Below are positions 32,126-43,685 of a DNA stretch of 64,000 bases, in pieces (position 1 is the stretch's first letter; each line of letters starts with the position of its first letter). A program made the position numbers and the translations under genes. Source of the DNA: Coenobita brevimanus (taxonomy: Eukaryota; Arthropoda; Malacostraca; Decapoda; Coenobitidae); assembly GCA_032717465.1 (NCBI GenBank), contig CM064713.1, forward strand, positions 12,752,872-12,816,871, in the 5' to 3' direction. The notes under the pieces are model-generated. The model ran no database searches, was not told where the DNA came from, and saw only the letters and a program-made list of their open reading frames with translations.

Positions 32126-32800
32126 ACATTTTGACCTTTAGGGTACACATGCACTTGCGTACTAATGACCTTGCAGATGTTAGGGTACAAAGAGGTCATT
32201 GACCTTTAGGGTACACACGCACTTTGCATGCTAATGAGCTTGGAGGTGTTAGGGTACTGAGTGGTCAATGACCTTTAGGGTACACACACACTTTGCATAC
32301 TAATGAGCTTGGAGGTGTTAGGGTACAGAGAGGTCATTGACCTTTAGGGTACAGAGAGGACATCGAGCTTTAAACTGAGGTTTAAGGTGTGAAATGGGCT
32401 TTAGTGCGTCCCAGAAGTCATTGACCTTTGCATACCCAATAACCTTGACATGACCCTTGCTTAGCCCATGACCTTGATGGTCATAGGGTACAGAGAAGTC
32501 ATTGCCCTTTAGGGTATTGAGAGGACATTGAGCTTTAAACTGAGGTTGAAGGTGTTAGAATGGACGTAGAGGTCATTGACCTTTGTGCACCCAATGACCT
32601 TGACACGGCCTTTGCCTAGTCCGTGGCCTTGAAGGTCATAGGGTACAGAGAGGTCATTGACCTTTAGGGTACCGAGAGGACATTGGTAGGCACTGAAGTT
32701 GAAGGTGTTAGAATGGACGTAGAGGTCATTGACTTTTGCATACCCAATGATCTTGAAATGGTGCATAGTGACCTTGAAGGTGGGTAATCGCTTGAGAGTG
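32126..32800. repeat. Minisatellite carrying IR-1 AGGTCA-N-TGACCT sites
   Basis: Diverged tandem units of roughly 60-80 bp contain GAGGTCATTGACCTTTAGGG, a CACTTTGCAT segment and ACTTGGAGGTGTTAGGG-like segments. Exact AGGTCATTGACCT occurs at 32193, 32331, 32570 and 32651. One-base or consensus variants are at 32262 (TGGTCAATGACCT), 32415 and 32723. TGACCTTGA (reverse of TCAAGGTCA) occurs near 32594 and 32769. No gene is seen. Confidence 0.85.
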
Positions 32801-32879
32801 ACTCTTCTCCCTGTGTAATGTAGGGAAAGCTAAGTGAGTGTACCCACATCCAGAACGTATCCCTCTCCTCTCCTCCCTC

Positions 32880-33110
32880 CCCCCCAGGTATCCTGCCCCA
32901 GGTACTGCATCATGTTTGGTAATCCAGGTTGAAACAACATGTTATATTGTGATTATATACATTAGTCCCCCAAGGTATTGCATCATGTTTGGTAAAAACA
33001 GGTTGAAACATGTTATATCCTGTTTGTATGTATTCCAGTGAGAATAAAAGTATTGCATTCCCATTTGGTAAACAGTAGTTCGGTTTGTAAAGTGGTATGT
33101 TTTATTTGTA
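32880..33110. repeat. Degenerate tandem repeat, about 75 bp, three units
   Basis: The segment TATTGCATCATGTTTGGTAA recurs, with changes, near 32904, 32971 and 33049. It is followed by CAGGTTGAAACA and TGTTATATT-like parts. No coding evidence. Confidence 0.7.
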
Positions 33111-33406
33111 TGTTAACCCCCGGATCCTGTTCAGAGATGTTTGAATTCAGAGCATGTTTATTCAATTGGTAAAAAAATCAGGTGTGTACTTGCAACATAT
33201 TTGTTCCATTTCAAAATGTCGTGTATGATTTAGCGGGTTATGTGTAATTAGAGACACTTCCTCCCTGTAACGGTTAAAGATTTTCCCCGTCCTCCCTGCG
33301 TCGCCTGAATCAGATGAGTGAGGGATATTCCCCGATGGAAGGCGTACCACCCCACCTACCCATCCACCCACCCTCCCACCTTAGTCGTGGTGAGAGAGAG
33401 AGAGAG

Positions 33407-33454
<48 letters not shown>

Positions 33455-33540
33455 AGTTATGTAACATCAAACACACCCTCCCCCCCCACACACAGGTGTA
33501 TAAATCCCGGAGAGCAAAAGGCTGGAAGGGCATATTCCCT
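33111..33540. other. No gene seen; GA/CA microsatellite
   Basis: A (GA)n tract then a (CA)n tract lie at about 33393-33452. The rest is unassigned and may include the left end of the Maverick, whose terminal inverted repeat I could not find. Confidence 0.55.
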
Positions 33541-33544
33541 CCTT

Positions 33545-33735
33545 CATTTGGCTTTGTGGTAAGTGAAGTGGGGGTGGGTTGGACGGCAGGTACGAGCAGT
33601 CCATGAGAGGAGCAAACATTTGTCCAGGCTGTCGAGTGCGCAGATACAAGCCTTATTCCAAACACAAGTGCCAGGGTAATTTGGTCAACATCATGATAAA
33701 TCTGAAATCACTCCTTCCTATAGAAAAGAAGGTAC
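33545..33735 (+). pseudogene. Possible N-terminal Cys/His segment of the Maverick polymerase gene
   Basis: One frame reads GANICPGCRVRRYKPYSKHK followed by C, a C-x2-C...H-x-C zinc-like pattern. A donor-like AAGGTACT near 33731 and an acceptor-like TTTTACAG at about 33858-33865 suggest a small intron, but this is speculative. I include it because it sits just upstream of the recognisable polymerase reading frame. Confidence 0.25.
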
Positions 33736-34085
33736 TAATATATTAAATTAACTACCCAACCCTAACTCAAGGCTTATTTTGAATCATCTACGTAAAACTA
33801 ACACCCCATGGGAATATATATACAGTAGTAAAAAACTAACTCAGCCCTTTTTTTATCTTTTACAGGGTGCCAACTTACCCACTCATAGAACACACACACA
33901 CACACTGTACTCCCACACACCCAACGAATCCTCGTGATGGAAACATGAACACCCCACCTGAATCTAAAAGACTGACTTCTCCACAACCTAGTACCAGTAG
34001 TTATAGGAGAGAATGCACGTGCAACCCGGGTACTAAGCGCAACTTAGGGAGATCAAACACACTGTGAAGTGACGTAAACCCACCT

Positions 34086-34340
34086 GTGAACAGAAATAGA
34101 CAACTGTTTGAAGAGGGGGAGGATGAAAGGGTGGGTTTAAATATCAATGATGATGATGTTGGTGAAACTCCACACATTCTTGAAATAGAGGAGGTGTTTG
34201 GTGGGCATTATATTTCCATTGTTGTTTCCATTCCAAAACATGAAAACCCTGACTCAGTTCTGTATATTCACTGACATTTTCAGTATTTCACTGACATGCT
34301 GAGTTTAGTTCATCAGAGTCATATAACTGAGAGGAGATCA
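34086..34340 (+). pseudogene. Maverick DNA polymerase B, N-terminal piece
   Basis: An acidic frame (VNRNRQLFEEGEDERVGL and on) runs to a stop at 34274 and then continues into the MITE at TTAA 34341. Polypeptide features resemble the variable N-terminus of Maverick polymerases only weakly. The assignment rests on position: it directly abuts, across the insertion, the clearly homologous part at 48512. Confidence 0.45.
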
Positions 34341-36159
34341 TTAACCTGCCGCATGCCGGTGTCATTTTAAAATGGTCTGACATAATTCCATGGCTAGTGC
34401 CAGTGCCGTTTTAAAATGGTTTAAAATAAAAAAATTCACCATAACCGCATTTTACAAGATTCGCAGGTAAAACTTGGCAGGCTTGTATGGTAACTGTTCC
34501 TCTACCATCCCCCAAGCTGTCAAGACCATACAGTCACTCGCTGCCCCCCTCATGCTCGCTCTGCCTCACTCTGCCTGTGTGCCTCACCTAGTGCTGTACA
34601 TAGTGAAGGCATTTTGTAAATATTTTCAGGTAAGTGTAAGTTCTACATATTTTCTTGTAAGTGTAAGGAGTATATAGTGAAGTCAAGTTGTAAATACTGT
34701 TATGCTAGGTGTTTAAGGGGTGGCTTCCCGTCCCTAGAACGGTTAGAGCGCAGCTGGGTCCTCTCTCTAGACCGAGGCTTAGACAAACAAGAGAGGGCCA
34801 GGGCATAAAAACACAGGGCAACAACCTTACATGTATATTGACAAATTCAAATGATGTACAATGAGTAGACAATTCGATACAATTTCATAGACAACAGTCA
34901 GTACATATGCTGCCATTAATGGGTATAGTATCACGCAGGATACAGTGTACACAAGAGTCTAAGTCTGGGTCGAAAGGGCAAAGGCACTATTACACTGTTC
35001 AGGGTCGTGAGGCTCTGTCATGAGACGTTCATTGCAATGGCACTGAGCTTACAAGCTGTATACTGGGGAGGGTGTTACTGACTTGTACAAGGGAGGGGAA
35101 TAGTTACAAGTGTCATTACAAGGGGGCAAGGGTAATATCACTGTAGGTAATATTCACCGTCTATGTTTCTGTGATCTTGAGTTTTATTTGGCCCTCCTGC
35201 CACTGCAATTCACTAGGGCGCCTGTTCCTTTTTATTCACTTCTCTTGGTCTTTTCTGGCCTCACAGTATTAACTGTGAATTCACTTTTCCCTGATCTTTT
35301 CTGGCCTCACTGTATATACTATAAACTCACTTTTACACTCTTAATGCCAATGCCACTGTTCACCATAAGTTCACTGTCTTCTTAGGCACACTTGGTTTCA
35401 TTTGGGGGAAGGGAAAGTCCAGGGCTCACAACTCTTGGTCCAGGGTGGGCGGAGGCCCTGTGGGAGTCCCATTGTCCCACGGTCACGGAACCACTCTCAG
35501 CGGTGTCATCTCTCTGCTGGGGCTTGGGCTGTGGGTAGCAAAAGCCCCCTCACTGTCGGGGCTGGGTACTGGGGTCTGGCCCTTGGGACTGTGGCCAAAC
35601 AGGCATTGGAGGTGCTCACTCAAGTGCCTGGAGGAGGACAGGCATCACCTTCGTTGGAGTGGGGAGTGGGCCCGCCCCAGGGTCCGGGGGATGTCCTTGG
35701 AGGGGCGTCGTCAATGGTCTTCTGCTGGGGGCGCCGCCGTCAGGGCTGGGCTGTGGCGTTGCTCTCGGCTGGAGTCCGTCAGGTAGGCGTCATCTTCCTC
35801 TGGGCAGAGGGACAACAACCCCAGGGACAGTACTGGGCCGCTCCACCAATTCTCCGAGCGGTGGTCCTCCTCCTGGAGGCTGCCTCGAACCAGGTGGACA
35901 GGCGAGTAACCTGTGCTCCCGCCGGAGGGCAGGACTGAGTACAGCTCACCATGACATTGCAGAGTCACAGGGGGCAAGAGACTTTGGTGACTCTCCCCAG
36001 TGCGGTTATCAGCCATCGCTAGGTTCCCTTGGGCAACAGACGGAGGGCGGCTATGTGCCGTTACTTCAGTGTCGGCGAGGCTGTCGCCGGGGCCCGACTC
36101 CCTAACAGGCACTCAGCGAGGTGAGGCCATGGGCTTTCACCTGCCTGCTGGTGCGGCTA

Positions 36160-36619
36160 TCGGCCGTCACCAAGGTCCCACAAGGAGGGTGCCTTGCAAG
36201 AGATCAGTGACTATAGGCCGTCTCCTCCCTATGGGTGCGGCTGTCAGCTGTCACCGATGGTGTGCCCTCTGAGGCAACTACAGAAGGAGAGGGGACATAC
36301 CTGTCTCTCCCCAGCATGGCTATCGGCTGTCGCTGGTTTCTCCAGGGGGGAGTGAGCAGCACTGGGCAGAGCAGCAATAGGCCGTCTCCTAATTGATGGT
36401 TCGGCTATAGGCCGTGACCTTTTGTATGAGTGGCTATAGGCCGTTTCTGGTGCCTGGCTATAAGCCGCGGCCCTTTCTTTCGGAGAGTGGCTATAGGCTG
36501 TCTCTGGTGCCCGGCTATAGGATGTGGCCTTTTCGTTTTGATGAGCAGCTATAGGCAGTCTCTGGTGCCCAGCTATAGGCCGTGGCCCTTCTTTTGATGA
36601 GCGGCTATTGGCCGTCTCT
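36160..36619. repeat. GGCTATAGGCCGT minisatellite within the LTR
   Basis: Units of about 57 bp each contain two copies of a near-palindromic GGCTATAGGCC core. The array is shared with the other LTR at about 47300-47800, so it predates the insertion. Confidence 0.85.
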
Positions 36620-37420
36620 TTAACCTGCCACATGCCGGTGGCATTTTAATACGGTCTAACAAAAAACTGCAGTCAGTGCCAGTGCCGTTTTAAAATGGTT
36701 TAAAATTAAAACATTCACTGTGACCACATTTTTAAAGATTCGCAGGTAAATTTTGGCAGGCTTATATGTTAACTGTTCCTCTATCATGCCACAGGCAGTC
36801 AAGGCCGTACACCCATTCATTCCCCCCCTCACACTTGCTCTGCCTTACTCTGCCTGTGTGCCTCATCCAGTGCAGTACACAGTGAAGGCATGTCGTAAAT
36901 ATTTTCACTTAAGTGAAGGGACTATACATAGTGAAATCAAGTTGTAATGTTTTCTTGTAAGTGTAAGAACTGTACATAGTGATGTCAAGTTATAAATACC
37001 TTCTTGTCAGTGCAAGGACTGTTCATAGTGAAGCCAGGTTGTACCTATCTTCAAGTAAGTGTAAGACAATGCAATCACAGTGAGAGGGACATGCAAATTG
37101 TGACAAATGCTGAAGTAAAAAGTAATCAGAAAAGTGTACTGAGCATTGATATACATTCCCAACATAAATACCTGAGTTTACCTTACATAGAAAACGGTTT
37201 TCTCTCACCTACGTGGCGACCGTGAGAGAATGGGAACACCTGTATACGAGTATGCAGGACTCAATAAAACCCATTTCTGGGCTTTGGTGAGTATTTTAAT
37301 GGTGAAATTTGTTGTTTTCACATGAAAGCCTATCATTTTAGCCAATAAAAAAAAAGTCAAAAAATGGCCGGCATGGGAGTGACCAATAGGGCTAAAAATA
37401 ACTGGCACACAGCGGGTTAA
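36620..37420. mobile_element. piggyBac-like MITE B inside the old Gypsy LTR
   Basis: About 800 bp with TTAA at both ends (36620-36623, 37417-37420) and imperfect inverted termini, TTAACCTGCCACATGCC and TTAACCCGCTGTGTGCC. The sister LTR shows the empty site near 47791, where GTCTCT is followed directly by ATAAAGACTGAG. It is non-coding. Confidence 0.93.
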
Positions 37421-37913
37421 AGACTGAGCAGCTATCGGCCGTCTCAGGTGCCTGGCTATAGGCCATGGCTGGGGTGCTGTTCTGAACTGTTAGGCCAGTT
37501 CCACACCAATCCTGTCAGTGGTCAGCTAGCCTGGAAGGTAGTGCACTTTGACTAAGGTGGTGGCGGCAGGTGAGTTCCGGAGAATAGGGGCGCGTGGCCC
37601 AGTTGAACTTATGCCCCTGTTGCTCGGATGCAATCCACGCACCATTCAGCTTTCTGTGTCCTCCTCCTGGGGATGTGGTGAAGGCTTGTGTTGTTATTGC
37701 TGGCATTTTGCCACCGTCGTTGGGGAAAAAATTACAACCCCGATACTGCAGGTAGTAGGTGCTGGTGGTGCTGGTGGTGAGGGCTGGGGTAAGATGTTGC
37801 CGGAGGGTAGTTCAGCTGGAAGTGTGTTGATTTTCATCGAGTTGTGGGTCGAACGTTAGGAAAAGTGTGGAGGGCTCATGGGCTGTGAGAAGTTGTAGGA
37901 GGTAGTGAGGACC

Positions 37914-38933
37914 TCAGACACGGTGCTTCCTGCCGAAGGTGGGTGCGCAGGTGGTGTGGCGTAGTCTCATGTTGGGAGGTGTGGAGTCGTGCAGAGGATT
38001 GAGCTGAATACTGGGCACTGAGGCTATGGTGAAGGTTTTATGCCAGGATAATGCGCTGTCGGATTCCCTCGGGGTCAGGGATGGGGGGATTTGGGTTTGA
38101 GGCAGTATGAATGTGATAGCAGTCATGTTGGGGGTATGAAGGGAGGGGTGGGTGGTGGCTAGATGTGTAGGTGTGGGGGTGGTAGTGTATTCTGTGGGAG
38201 GGCGTGAAAGACTGCCGGAGCGGGTGATAGTAGGCTTGAGGGTAGGGGTGGGTGGTGAGGTGGGTGTGTGGCTCCTGGGTGCGTTGTGTGTGGGTGGTGT
38301 GGTGTGGGAGGGAGTGGGTAAGGGTGGAGGTGTCCGAGGGAATGTCTTGCGGGTGGAATGGGATGTAGGGGAAGAGGTGGTGTTGGTGGTGGAGGGGGCT
38401 GGTTTATGGGCGTGAGTGGGCATTCGGTTTCCGGGTGGAGGCTAGGCAGCGGGTGAGGAGGAGATGGGTGTGGGTGGGGCAGATGGTGGTGGTGGTGGTG
38501 GGGTGTGGGATGGGCTGGGAATTGGCAGTGCAGGTGAGTCTAGCTGCAAGGTGTGAGGTGGCATGACAGATGGCGGAGTCGGTGCAGGTGATTCTACCTG
38601 TGTGGTGCTATGTGGCGTGTTAGGCAGCGGGATCGGGAAAGAGGGGGTGGGGGAGGTGGGGAGAGAGGGTGAGGGTGAGATGTAGCAGTTGGAGTCAGAG
38701 GGGGGAGCAGGACCGGGGGCGAGAGGTGGGAGAGGGCAAGGGAGTTGTGGGGTGGAGGCGGGGATGGCAGTGGGGTGGAAGAGGTGCATGTGGTGGTTCC
38801 TCAGAGTGCAGGGTGTGTTGTTGTAGTTCACGATGACTTGATATGGGTTAGAGACGTGGGTGATAGTACTTGTATAGGGGCCCATGAAATGGGGGGAGAG
38901 TTTGTGTGGTACTGGGAGCTTGGCTATCATCAC
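37914..38933 (-). pseudogene. pol: Old Gypsy pol C-terminus: integrase tail and Pro/Thr-rich extension
   Basis: 38933-38442 begins with the integrase C-terminal module (VPHKLSPHFMGPY and NPYQVIVNYNN) and becomes Pro/Ser rich. 38423-37914 is a Pro/Thr-rich frame. I see no chromodomain or envelope-like features. Frames are broken between 38423 and 38442. Confidence 0.75.
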
Positions 38934-39029
38934 GGTATTGCCTGGTTTGTAGGGGTTGGGGGTGGCATCGGGCTGGAGGTCCAGGCTATTTTGCAGGTGG
39001 TGGAGTTGCCTCTTGAGGTGGTGGAGAGG

Positions 39030-39681
39030 ATCAGATGAGGGTGGTGTGGCAGGCGGCTGCAGGTGTTGTCATAGGGGTAGGAGGAGAGGCACTTCCCTGA
39101 ATACCTGCTCGTGGGGTGAGATGCCGTCCTCTCACGGACAGGAGTTTATTCCCCACTGAACAATTTTTACATGGGCCGGCCAGTCCTCGTTTCTGGTTTC
39201 CTTGTTCTGTGCGAGGATTTGGTTCATGATGGATCAGTGGCTGCATTCGCAAATGGCATTTCCTTGAGGCCAGTAAGGGGAGGAAATGCTATATCCAAAT
39301 AACTTTGAGAGTTGCTGCCAGATGTTACTGGTGAATTTTGGGGCATTGTCGGAACAGGGCTTGGGGAATTCCAAAGTAAGGGAAGCTGTGTTGGACCAGG
39401 GTGTCGGCTACAGCCACGGCATGATGTTCCTTGGAGTGGCAGGTGATAATGAATTTTGAATATGCGTCTACGGAGGTGATGATGTAGCGGTACCCGGACT
39501 TTGGTGGCAAAGGCCCTACGACATCCACCGAGAGGAGTTGCCAGGGTTTATGGGCAGTGAGTCGTCCTGACGGGCCGGCCGTGCAGGTGGTATCTTTACC
39601 TAGTGCACAAGCTCGGCAGGATTGGATGACTCTCTTGGCTAGGATAGAAGGGTTGGGGGGATAGAAGGGTTGGGGGTCCAA
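39030..39681 (-). pseudogene. pol: Old Gypsy integrase
   Basis: The translation has the zinc-site CRACALGK, then PWQLLSVDVVGPLPPKSG with the first catalytic D, and FPYFGIPQALF before the expected second D. The latter is damaged: FRQCPKIHQ stands where SDNGPEF would be expected. The remainder to 39030 is in other frames. Confidence 0.8.
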
Positions 39682-40674
39682 TATGTGTTGTTAAATATTT
39701 GTAGAAGTTTCTTTGTGCTCAGGTGAATGCCGTTGTTCGAATGGAGGTGTTTCACAGCATTGAGGGCGGTGTCGGGATCGAGGGTGATGTACCCAGACGG
39801 GGTGAAGAGGTGATCACCCTGGCAGCAGAGTTTGTTAAATAGGTGAGAGGGGATCCAAGGGGGCCTGCATTTGTCCTGCCACTGCTGTAGGAGCTCCGTA
39901 TCGTGTTGAATGGTGTTGATGGGGAGCTGGGATAGGGCATTAGCGTTGGTGTGGAGTTTGCCGGGGTGGTAGGATATCTCGTAGTTGAATTCTTCCAGGA
40001 TTTCTCGCCACCAGATGAGCCGTGCATTGTGAGTGTCCGACTGCCGGAGCCACTGAAGTGACTGGTGGTTCATGATGAATGTTACGTTTGTTCCCGATAG
40101 ATAGACCCAGAAGTGTTCTAGGGCCCAGATAATAACCAAGCTCTCCCGCTTGGTTGCAGCATAATTTCACTTGGCCTGGTTCAGAGTGCGGCTAGCGCAG
40201 TGATGATATGTTCTCATCCCTCCTGGACTTGGGCGAGGACGGCACCAATCGCTACTAGGGAAACGCCGGTATACAATTGGAAGGGCAGGGAGTAGTCGGG
40301 AGAGGAGACGGTGGGGGCTGTTAGGAGTTTGGATTTCAGTTCTTGGAAGGGTGCTCATTGTTCCTCTGTCCAGGTAAAAGGCTCTCCGTTTTTGTTGGCA
40401 AACCCTTTGACGAAGCGTCGGTAGTAGGAGGTGAGACCCAGGAATGCTCAGACCTCTGGACATCTCTTGGTAAAGGAATACTCGTGATGGTGTGGAGTTT
40501 GTTTGGGTCAGGGGATATCCCGTCTCGGGACATGATGTGCCCCAGGAAAGAGACAGTTCTAGTGGCCAGGACGCATTGAGAGGGCCAGAACTTGAGGCTG
40601 GCTTGGCGGATTCGGTGGAATACTTTCCTGAGGCGCTGCAGGTGGTCGGCCGAAGTCTTACTGAAAACGATCAC
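39639..40674 (-). pseudogene. pol: Old Gypsy RT thumb and RNase H
   Basis: 40674-40336 reads FSKTSADHLQRLRKVF and TVSFLGHIMSRDGI, the region just after the RT catalytic box. 40139-39639 carries late RNase H (FWVYLSGTNVTFIMNHQSL) and the integrase-proximal linker (KKLLQIFNNTYW). The RNase H N-terminal half near 40200-40330 is in other frames. Confidence 0.82.
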
Positions 40675-41337
40675 ATCGTCCAGGTGTGCCAGACAGATTT
40701 CTCAGGTGAGGCCACTGAGGAAAGACTCCATTAGTCGAAAGAAGGTGGCGGGGGTGTTGCAGAGCCCGAAGGGCAGGATGTTAAATTCGTAATGCTTCTT
40801 ATTGCTGGTGGAGAAGGCTGTCTTCCCTCTGTCCTCCATATGTACGGGGACCTGCCAATACCCCGACTGGAGATCAAGGGTGGAGAACCAAGAGGCGCTG
40901 TATAGGGAGTCGAGGGAGTCGTTGATCCTGGGGAGGGGAGTGACATCCTCGATAGTTATGTCGTTGAGCTGGTGGTAGTCCATGCAGAAAAGCATGGTGC
41001 CGTCTTTCTTCTTGACGAGGACAATGGAGGAGGACCAGGGGCTTGTGGAGGGGGAAACAACACCGGCATTGAGCATGTCCTGGACCTGCTGGTCTTCCTC
41101 AGCTCGTTGTTTCGGGTTCTTCCGCAGGGAGGGCTGGTGGATTGGTGGTCCTGTGGTGTGTATTTCATATGTCAGGTAGGTGGTGTGGCCGATATCTGAG
41201 AGGCCTGATGCAAAGAGGTCCTGAAAGCCCAGGAGGAAGTGGCATACAGTAGTGTGTCCAATTGGTGGGGGGGAGAGGTGGTCAGGGATGGGGGTAGGGG
41301 GGTGGGGGAAGAAAGGGGGGGGTGTTGCATGGCTCAA
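40675..41337 (-). pseudogene. pol: Old Gypsy reverse transcriptase
   Basis: It reads KNPKQRAEEDQQVQDMLNAG, VVSPSTSPWSSSIVLVKKKD, FSTLDLQSGYWQVPV (motif A) and FGLCNTPATFFRLM (motif B). The catalytic box is HLDDVIVFS just past the frame break at 40675-40702, so YLDD has become HLDD. Confidence 0.88.
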
Positions 41338-42070
41338 CTTCTTCCATTTCTCCCACTATGATCCCCTTAGGTAGGGTAAGGGGTGTCAGGGTGATGTTCA
41401 TGATCCGAACCGCTGTGATGTCTGCAGGGAGGAAGGTGGGGGACAGGAGGTAGGCTGAAAGTGGTCCAGGAGGCAGGTTGGGGGAGAATAGGATGGATGT
41501 CCTGGTCGGCCTGTTAAGGGGGAGCCATACTTCATGATGAGGGGAAATCATTATGGTGGTGGTGGTGGTGGTGGTTGTGGCGGGGAAGGTGGGGTGGTGG
41601 GTCGAGGGGGGGGAGAATGGGGAAGGGGAAGGGAGGGGGTAGGGCTAGGGGGAGGGGGTGGCTGTGCAAGTGCACAACACCCTGGGTGGATCAGGGAGGG
41701 GGGGGGTTGGGGATTTCCGGAACTTGAGCTGCTGCTTGTGGCAATTGATGGTAGCTTGTAATTTTTGCAGCAGGTCCAGTCTCAGGTATCCATCATAGTT
41801 GCGACAGGAGGAGTAAAAAACTATGAACTTCTGTTGCGTCGAAGCTTGCTGTTGGGTGTCTGTGCATAGGGCCTGGGTTTCCTGAAGGATGGGTAGGGGG
41901 CCATCCCCCATGTCTATGAGATGGGTTGATGTGGGAAGCGGTCCGAAAGCCAATTTGTGATGGGAATATTAATGACTGTACAGGCACAATCTGGCCGCTC
42001 TCATGTCAACCAGAAGCCTCGGCTTTACCCCATTCAGCCTCATCTTGTCATAGACTTGGGGGCGGTATCT
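41282..42070 (-). pseudogene. pol: Old Gypsy protease-RT connecting region
   Basis: Short frames read RLDLLQKLQATINCHKQQL and LPKGIIVGEMEEVE. These resemble the end of Gypsy proteases and the linker before RT. The protease active-site D-S/T-G was not found. Low-complexity G runs on the plus strand (41534-41750) interrupt the frames. Confidence 0.6.
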
Positions 42071-42423
42071 GAAAGAGGTGGCCCCTGCCACCATGAGGAG
42101 GTGCGGGGGCAGTCCTAAAAATCCAGTTGCTATTGGGTCTCCTCTTCCTCCGGCTCCATCTCCTCGGGATCGGTTTCTCCCGTGGGTGCAGGTTCGTCCT
42201 CGGGGCCCTTATTTTCTAAGGAGGACATCTTGCGTCATCCAGGGGTGGGGAGTTTGTGCCTGGCAGCCTTGAGCTGTTCACGGATGTCATGCAGTCGAAA
42301 TTGGTGTCTGCACGTGAAGAGCTCCCAGGGGTTGATGGAGATAAGGTTCTGGTTCTCCTTGTGGCTGGGGCACTTTCTTGTGGGGTGGGCCCTGGGTAAA
42401 CTAGGTGCAGGTGTCGTGCTGGT

Positions 42424-42812
42424 CTAAGGTAGCGGTGGTCGAGGTTTGTGCTGTGTGGGTTTGTTCATGGGGAATTTACTGACCACGTTAATTTGTTGAG
42501 GGGCGGAGCGGGAGGTTAGGAGTTGTCGTATCAGCTGGATGTCTCGGTCGAGGCCTCCCATTGGGTTGTGAATCGTAAAACATTCTTTGACCATGCTGGG
42601 GAGGACTCTGAGGACAGTGTTGAAGGTATGTTGTTCCTGGATTTTATCGTCAGCTTCCTGGTAGGCAGCGGTGACGAGTCGTCTGGCCTGGATCAAGGTG
42701 TTGTCCAGGTTGCCGTCGTATGCTAGGCTATCAAATTGGGATAGCGCTACTACCTTTCCCAATAAGGGAGTGATTGCCTGGATTACCACTTTCGTAAAAC
42801 TTGCCATGTGAC
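42424..42812 (-). pseudogene. gag: Old Gypsy gag, C-terminal part
   Basis: A 127-codon frame is interrupted upstream by the RTE LINE at TTCAGGGA. Its helical content (IQARRLVTAAYQEADDKIQ) suits a Gypsy capsid domain. No zinc knuckle is seen. Confidence 0.6.
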
Positions 42813-42889
42813 TTCAGGGAAGGATTGTGTATTGTTGTGAGTAACAGATGGAAGAAAAACATAAGAGAGCATGGACCAGCTGGCTCAAG

Positions 42890-43541
42890 GATTGTGTGGG
42901 TAAGAGAGAAAGTTGGACTACAAATGTGGGTGATTATGTGTGTGTATGCGCCAATGCAAGACCATGTAAGCAGAGTAAAAGAAGAGTTCTGGACAAATGT
43001 AGACGCGTGCTTGGAATAGTTTGAGAGGAATGAGAGAGTGTTCTTGACTGGAGGTACGAATGGAAAAGTAGGGAATGTGAAGGTGGATGGAGTAGTTGGT
43101 GAGTGTGGTGTGCCTGCAGAGGTGGATGAGAATGGTAGTGCCTTAGTGGACATTTGTGCCTGGAGGGGGTTGGTGATAGCCAATAGCCTCTACAGGCACA
43201 AAATGATTCACAAGTATACATGGCAAGTGATGAGAAGGGTGGATGGTGAACTAAATGAACAGAAGGCAATGACTGATTATGTGTGTGTGGATGAAAGGAT
43301 GAGAAGGTGTGTGATGGATGCAAGACTTTCTAGAGGTTGGGGGAGTGGACTTTCTGATCACCACTTGGTGTTGGTCAGAATCAAGGTCCAAACAAAATGG
43401 AGAAATAGAAGAAGGGAAGGACAGGAGGAAGTAGTTCTTACAAGGAGGGTAGAAAAGTTACAAGAGGAGGAAAAAAAGGCAGGATATAAGAGGGAAGTGG
43501 AGGAGCGATTGGAGCAGATGGAGGACGTGGAAGGTGTGTGA
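42890..43541 (+). pseudogene. RTE LINE endonuclease, C-terminal half
   Basis: It reads WVIMCVYAPMQDHVSRVKEE, VFLTGGTNGKVGN (standing where GDFNARVG is usual, so the catalytic D and N are altered), ALVDICAWRGLVIANSLY and SGLSDHHLVLVRIK (the SDH pair is present). One stop lies near 43021. Confidence 0.82.
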
Positions 43542-43685
43542 AAGATATTCACGGAAGAAGTCTGTGCAGCATGTGAGGTGGTGTGTGGGCTGTAGAGAAG
43601 AGGAAAGGGCATGCAGGGAACAGCATGGTGGACTGAAATGGTGAGAGAGGCTGTGGCACAAGAGAAGACAGCATAGAGTGAGTGG

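Larger units (their letters stand above)
34698..37709 (-). repeat. Old Gypsy 3' LTR, interrupted by MITE B
   Basis: Without the MITE it is about 2.2 kb, the same as 45867-48084. It contains a minisatellite (about 36160-36619 and 37420-37475) built on GGCTATAGGCCGT in units of about 57 bp. The several G+C-rich open frames at 35402-36633 are not conserved coding sequence. Confidence 0.9.

Noticed and set aside
35402..36633. Several long G+C-rich frames (up to 178 codons)
   Set aside because: They lie inside an LTR and are translations of it. The sister LTR shares them imperfectly and no protein motif is visible.
38152..39159. Plus-strand Gly/Val-rich frames
   Set aside because: They are antisense to the Pro/Thr-rich tail of the old Gypsy pol.
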